This document shows, one piece after another, positions 7,170 to 8,502 of a stretch of 8,502 nt of DNA. This stretch comes from Dehalococcoidales bacterium (lineage in GTDB: Bacteria; Chloroflexota; Dehalococcoidia; Dehalococcoidales; RBG-16-60-22). Position 1 is the first letter of the stretch, and each line of letters begins with the position of its first letter. The position numbers and the translations under genes were made by a program. The notes beneath the pieces are model-generated. The model did not search any database and was not told the origin of the DNA. It saw only the letters and a list, made by a program, of their open reading frames with translations. Location of the stretch: NCBI GenBank assembly GCA_030615475.1, contig JAUWZF010000036.1:1-8502 (forward strand). The letters run 5' to 3'.

Positions 7170-8417
7170 CTATTCTTCCTCTGATTCGGCGGGCCCCATG
7201 ATGCTGAGCGGCCCTTCCTTATCCCCCAGTAGCTGTATCTGGGCTTGAGTCTTGACCGGCAACCCCCAGAGCTGGATAAAACCTTCGGCGGCTTTCTGGT
7301 TGAACTGGTCGCCCTTATCATAGGTGGCCAGGGCAAGATTGTAAAGCGACCACGGCGACTTCCGTCCCACGACGGTCGCCGTCCCCTTGAACAGCTTCAT
7401 CCTGACCGTCCCGGTCACGTAGCGCTGAGAACTGAGTATATAGGCGGAAAGGTCACGGTTCAACTGGCTGAACCACAGTCCGTTATAGATGAGGTCGGCG
7501 CACTCCACGGCCACCTTCTGCTTGAAGCGCAGCTGGTCCCTGGACATGGTCATAGCTTCCAGCGCCTCGTGGGCCTGTATCAGGACGACGGCCGCCGGCG
7601 CCTCGTAAATCTCCCGCGATTTTATGCCGACGACCCGGTTCTCGATGTGGTCGATTCTGCCCACGCCATGCCGTCCGGCAATTTCGTTCATCTTTTGAAT
7701 CAGGTCGAGCCCGTCCATTTCCTCCCCGTCGATTGTCACCGGAATACCTTTCTCGAATCCGATTTCCACGTACTGCGGCTTATCCGGAGCTTCCGCCGGA
7801 GACCTGGTCCACTTGTAAGTGTCGTCTGGTGGCTCGGCCCAGGGGTCTTCCAGGACGCCGCACTCGATGGCCCTGCCCCACAGGCACTCGTCGATGGAAT
7901 ACGGACTTTGAGCGGTTATAGGAAGAGGTATGCCGTGCTTCTGGGCATAAGCGATTGTCTCGTCGCGGGTCATCCCCCACTCGCGGGCGGGGGCGAGAAT
8001 CTTCATATCCGGGGCCAGGGCATTGATGCCGACCTCGAATCTTACCTGGTCGTTTCCCTTGCCGGTACAGCCGTGGGCTATCGCTACAGCCCCTTCGGCT
8101 ACCGCCGTGTCCACCAGCAGCTTGGCCATGAGCGGTCGCGAGAGGGCCGTAGCCAGGGGATATTGCCCTTCGTAGAGAGCATTCGCCTGCAAAGCCGGGA
8201 AAAGGAAATATTTTACCAGTAGCTCTTTACCATCTATTACCAGCGCTTTGACGGCACCGACCTTGAGCGCTTTCTGGCGGATTTCCGAGAAATCCTTTTC
8301 ATTGCCGACATCTATGGTCACGGCGATGACATCCAGATTATATTTCTCGTGGAGCCATTTGATGGCTACCGAGGTATCCACACCGCCGCTATAAGCCAGA
8401 ACAACTTTATCCGTCAC
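7170..8417 (-). CDS. argG: Argininosuccinate synthase (GTG start)
   Basis: ArgG joins citrulline and aspartate using ATP to give argininosuccinate. The 415-residue length is slightly above the usual 400 or so. The N-terminus has the PP-loop ATP pyrophosphatase motif AYSGGVDTS (8-16), followed by YPLATALSRPLM (86-97), and the citrulline/aspartate-binding GCTGKGNDQVRFE (116-128). SPYSIDECLWGR (about 171-182) is also characteristic. The C-terminus ends in an acidic ESEEE. The first codon is GTG, chosen because GGAGGG stands five bases upstream and no in-frame ATG is available near it; an ATG three bases upstream of the GTG is out of frame and stops at once. It is followed by argH after one base and preceded by another same-strand gene ending 25 bases upstream. 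Confidence 0.97.
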   Translation of the reverse strand: MTDKVVLAYSGGVDTSVAIKWLHEKYNLDVIAVTIDVGNEKDFSEIRQKALKVGAVKALVIDGKELLVKYFLFPALQANALYEGQYPLATALSRPLMAKLLVDTAVAEGAVAIAHGCTGKGNDQVRFEVGINALAPDMKILAPAREWGMTRDETIAYAQKHGIPLPITAQSPYSIDECLWGRAIECGVLEDPWAEPPDDTYKWTRSPAEAPDKPQYVEIGFEKGIPVTIDGEEMDGLDLIQKMNEIAGRHGVGRIDHIENRVVGIKSREIYEAPAAVVLIQAHEALEAMTMSRDQLRFKQKVAVECADLIYNGLWFSQLNRDLSAYILSSQRYVTGTVRMKLFKGTATVVGRKSPWSLYNLALATYDKGDQFNQKAAEGFIQLWGLPVKTQAQIQLLGDKEGPLSIMGPAESEEE

Positions 8418-8422
8418 TCCAT

Positions 8423-8428
8423 CCCTCC
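8423..8428 (-). promoter_or_regulatory. Shine-Dalgarno site fixing the GTG start of argG
   Basis: The minus strand reads GGAGGG, five bases before the GTG at 8417. This strong match to the anti-Shine-Dalgarno sequence supports a GTG initiation codon and a start exactly at the conserved TDKVVLAYSGG N-terminus. Confidence 0.75.
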
Positions 8429-8442
8429 ATCAACAGAAGCTA

Positions 8443-8502
8443 TCACTCTTTCTGCCCGAAATTACTCTCCAGAAAATTGGCGACCTCGGCGCAGATGCCG
8501 GG
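8443..8502 (-). CDS. C-terminal end of an unidentified gene upstream of argG
   Basis: Only the last 19 codons and a TGA stop are inside the window, reading PGICAEVANFLESNFGQKE. They sit 25 bases before argG on the same strand, so the gene is probably in the same transcription unit. The pattern of a proline followed by an amphipathic helix ending in FLE is common at the ends of alpha/beta hydrolases, but it is far too short to assign. It does not obviously resemble the end of ornithine carbamoyltransferase. The 5' part lies beyond the right edge. Confidence 0.6.
   Translation of the reverse strand, partial: PGICAEVANFLESNFGQKE

Noticed and set aside
7169..7336. Extension of the argH frame 56 codons upstream of 7168
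   Set aside because: It overlaps argG, shows no ArgH similarity, and a good ribosome site places the start at 7168.
7245..8222. A 325-codon open frame on the plus strand opposite argG
   Set aside because: It lies entirely antisense to a well-supported argG, has no recognisable domain, and long antisense frames are expected in G+C-rich codon-biased genes.
1..8502. CRISPR arrays, tRNA or rRNA genes, insertion sequences, toxin-antitoxin or defence genes
   Set aside because: Reading both strands showed no spaced direct repeats, no transposase or inverted-repeat ends, and almost all sequence is accounted for by housekeeping genes.

Overview
The window looks like ordinary chromosome from a bacterium of moderately high G+C. 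My best guess is a Chloroflexota member of the Dehalococcoidia type. This is inferred from the block recG / DegV / FakA-like kinase divergent from rpmB, from the long N-terminal extension of RecG, and from an adjacent argG-argH pair. There is no marker gene here to fix the taxonomy.

Layout. On the minus strand, positions 1-2326 hold most of recG, whose 3' end lies off the left edge. Positions 2476-4973 hold a two-gene unit: a FakA/YloV-type fatty acid kinase (4973 to 3339) followed 17 bases later by a DegV/FakB-type fatty-acid-binding protein (3321 to 2476). recG follows it, probably with an extra promoter of its own. On the plus strand, rpmB (ribosomal protein bL28, TTG start, 5111-5290) diverges from fakA. 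It is followed by a short blasticidin-S/cytidine deaminase-like gene (5374-5781). This converges with only 13 bases to spare on argH. argH, argG and the last 19 codons of an unidentified gene form a tightly packed minus-strand unit (8502 to 5795).

How the genes work together. DegV/FakB binds a fatty acid and presents it to FakA, which phosphorylates it to acyl-phosphate for phospholipid synthesis. ArgG and ArgH carry out the last two steps of arginine biosynthesis, from citrulline and aspartate to argininosuccinate to arginine plus fumarate. RecG remodels stalled replication forks and Holliday junctions, and bL28 is a large-subunit ribosomal protein. The deaminase is the one gene without a clear role in its neighbourhood.

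The most unusual signal is just downstream of degV. In the -1 reading frame there is a second, diverged copy of the DegV C-terminal motif (2411-2479). It is either a remnant of a lost tandem degV paralogue or an alternative tail reached by frameshifting. I did not find a novel defence, mobile or CRISPR system; no gene-free stretch exceeds 300 bases.
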